A stretch of 6,769 nt of DNA from Thermoleophilia bacterium (GTDB taxonomy: Bacteria; Actinomycetota; Thermoleophilia; Gaiellales; SKUG01), in contig JAOPYU010000087.1 in NCBI GenBank assembly GCA_025964455.1, forward strand, positions 1 through 6,769, written 5' to 3'. Shown one piece after another: positions 6,151 through 6,769 of the stretch (its first letter is position 1; each line of letters begins with the position of its first letter). The position numbers and the translations under genes are program-made. The notes under the pieces were generated by a model that made no database searches, had not been told where the DNA came from, and worked only from the letters and a program-made list of their open reading frames with translations.

Positions 6151-6163
6151 AATCGATCTCGCT

Positions 6164-6193
6164 CGTCGCCGGCCTGTCAGGACGCAGGCGACG
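6164..6193 (-). other. Second inverted repeat downstream of the sigma factor gene
   Basis: CGTCGCC (6164-6170) pairs with GGCGACG (6187-6193), and a nested CCTG/CAGG mini-stem (6173-6181) lies inside. It stands between the sigma factor stop and the stronger hairpin. It could be part of a tandem terminator or a 3'-end stabilising fold; no T-run follows it. Confidence 0.4.
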
Positions 6194-6209
6194 CTCAGCT
6201 CATGTCAGT

Positions 6210-6223
6210 CACGCGCTCGCGTG
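6210..6223 (-). other. Short inverted repeat right after the sigma factor stop
   Basis: CACGCG and CGCGTG are separated by two bases; as a fold it would be a five-base-pair stem with a GCTC loop. It begins two bases after the TGA at 6225-6227. It is the third fold in this gap. In DNA this GC-rich, a short stem like this may arise by chance. Confidence 0.3.
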
Positions 6224-6224
6224 C

Positions 6225-6769
<545 letters not shown>

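Overview
The window is high-GC bacterial DNA with strongly G/C-biased third codon positions and short intergenic gaps. The sigma factor tail, a QmcA-type SPFH protein next to an NfeD protein, and a GTG-started secreted mosaic protein together suggest a high-GC actinomycetote. My best guess is the class Thermoleophilia (Solirubrobacter/Patulibacter relatives), but that is inference from protein style and not from any search.

Layout. Positions 1-1015 (+) hold a two-gene membrane unit: the 3' part of an SPFH/band-7 gene, then 16 bases later a complete NfeD-family gene. After a 118-base gap, 1134-5666 (+) is one very long gene. It encodes a 1510-residue exported, cysteine-paired, all-beta mosaic protein. 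A signal peptide is followed by a beta-rich solenoid-like region, a delta-60-type beta-propeller, more solenoid, a fibronectin-like domain that seems to be split by a LamG/concanavalin-like domain, and a C-terminal beta domain. The other strand carries a two-gene cassette of tiny two-helix membrane proteins (6083 down to 5644) whose reading frames overlap by ATGA. The last 23 bases of that cassette overlap the tail of the giant gene, so the two transcription units converge. A 141-base gap with strong hairpins separates the cassette from the 3' part of the primary sigma factor gene (6769 down to 6225), which runs off the window edge.

How they fit. SPFH plus NfeD is a well-known membrane-microdomain pair. 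The primary sigma factor is housekeeping. The giant protein is the accessory part of the window: its domains are typical of surface or secreted adhesion and carbohydrate-binding proteins, and no catalytic motif was seen. No mobile element, RNA gene or CRISPR array was found, and no gene-free stretch exceeds 300 bases. The most unusual thing here is the apparent nested architecture of the giant protein, with one domain inserted in the middle of another in two places.
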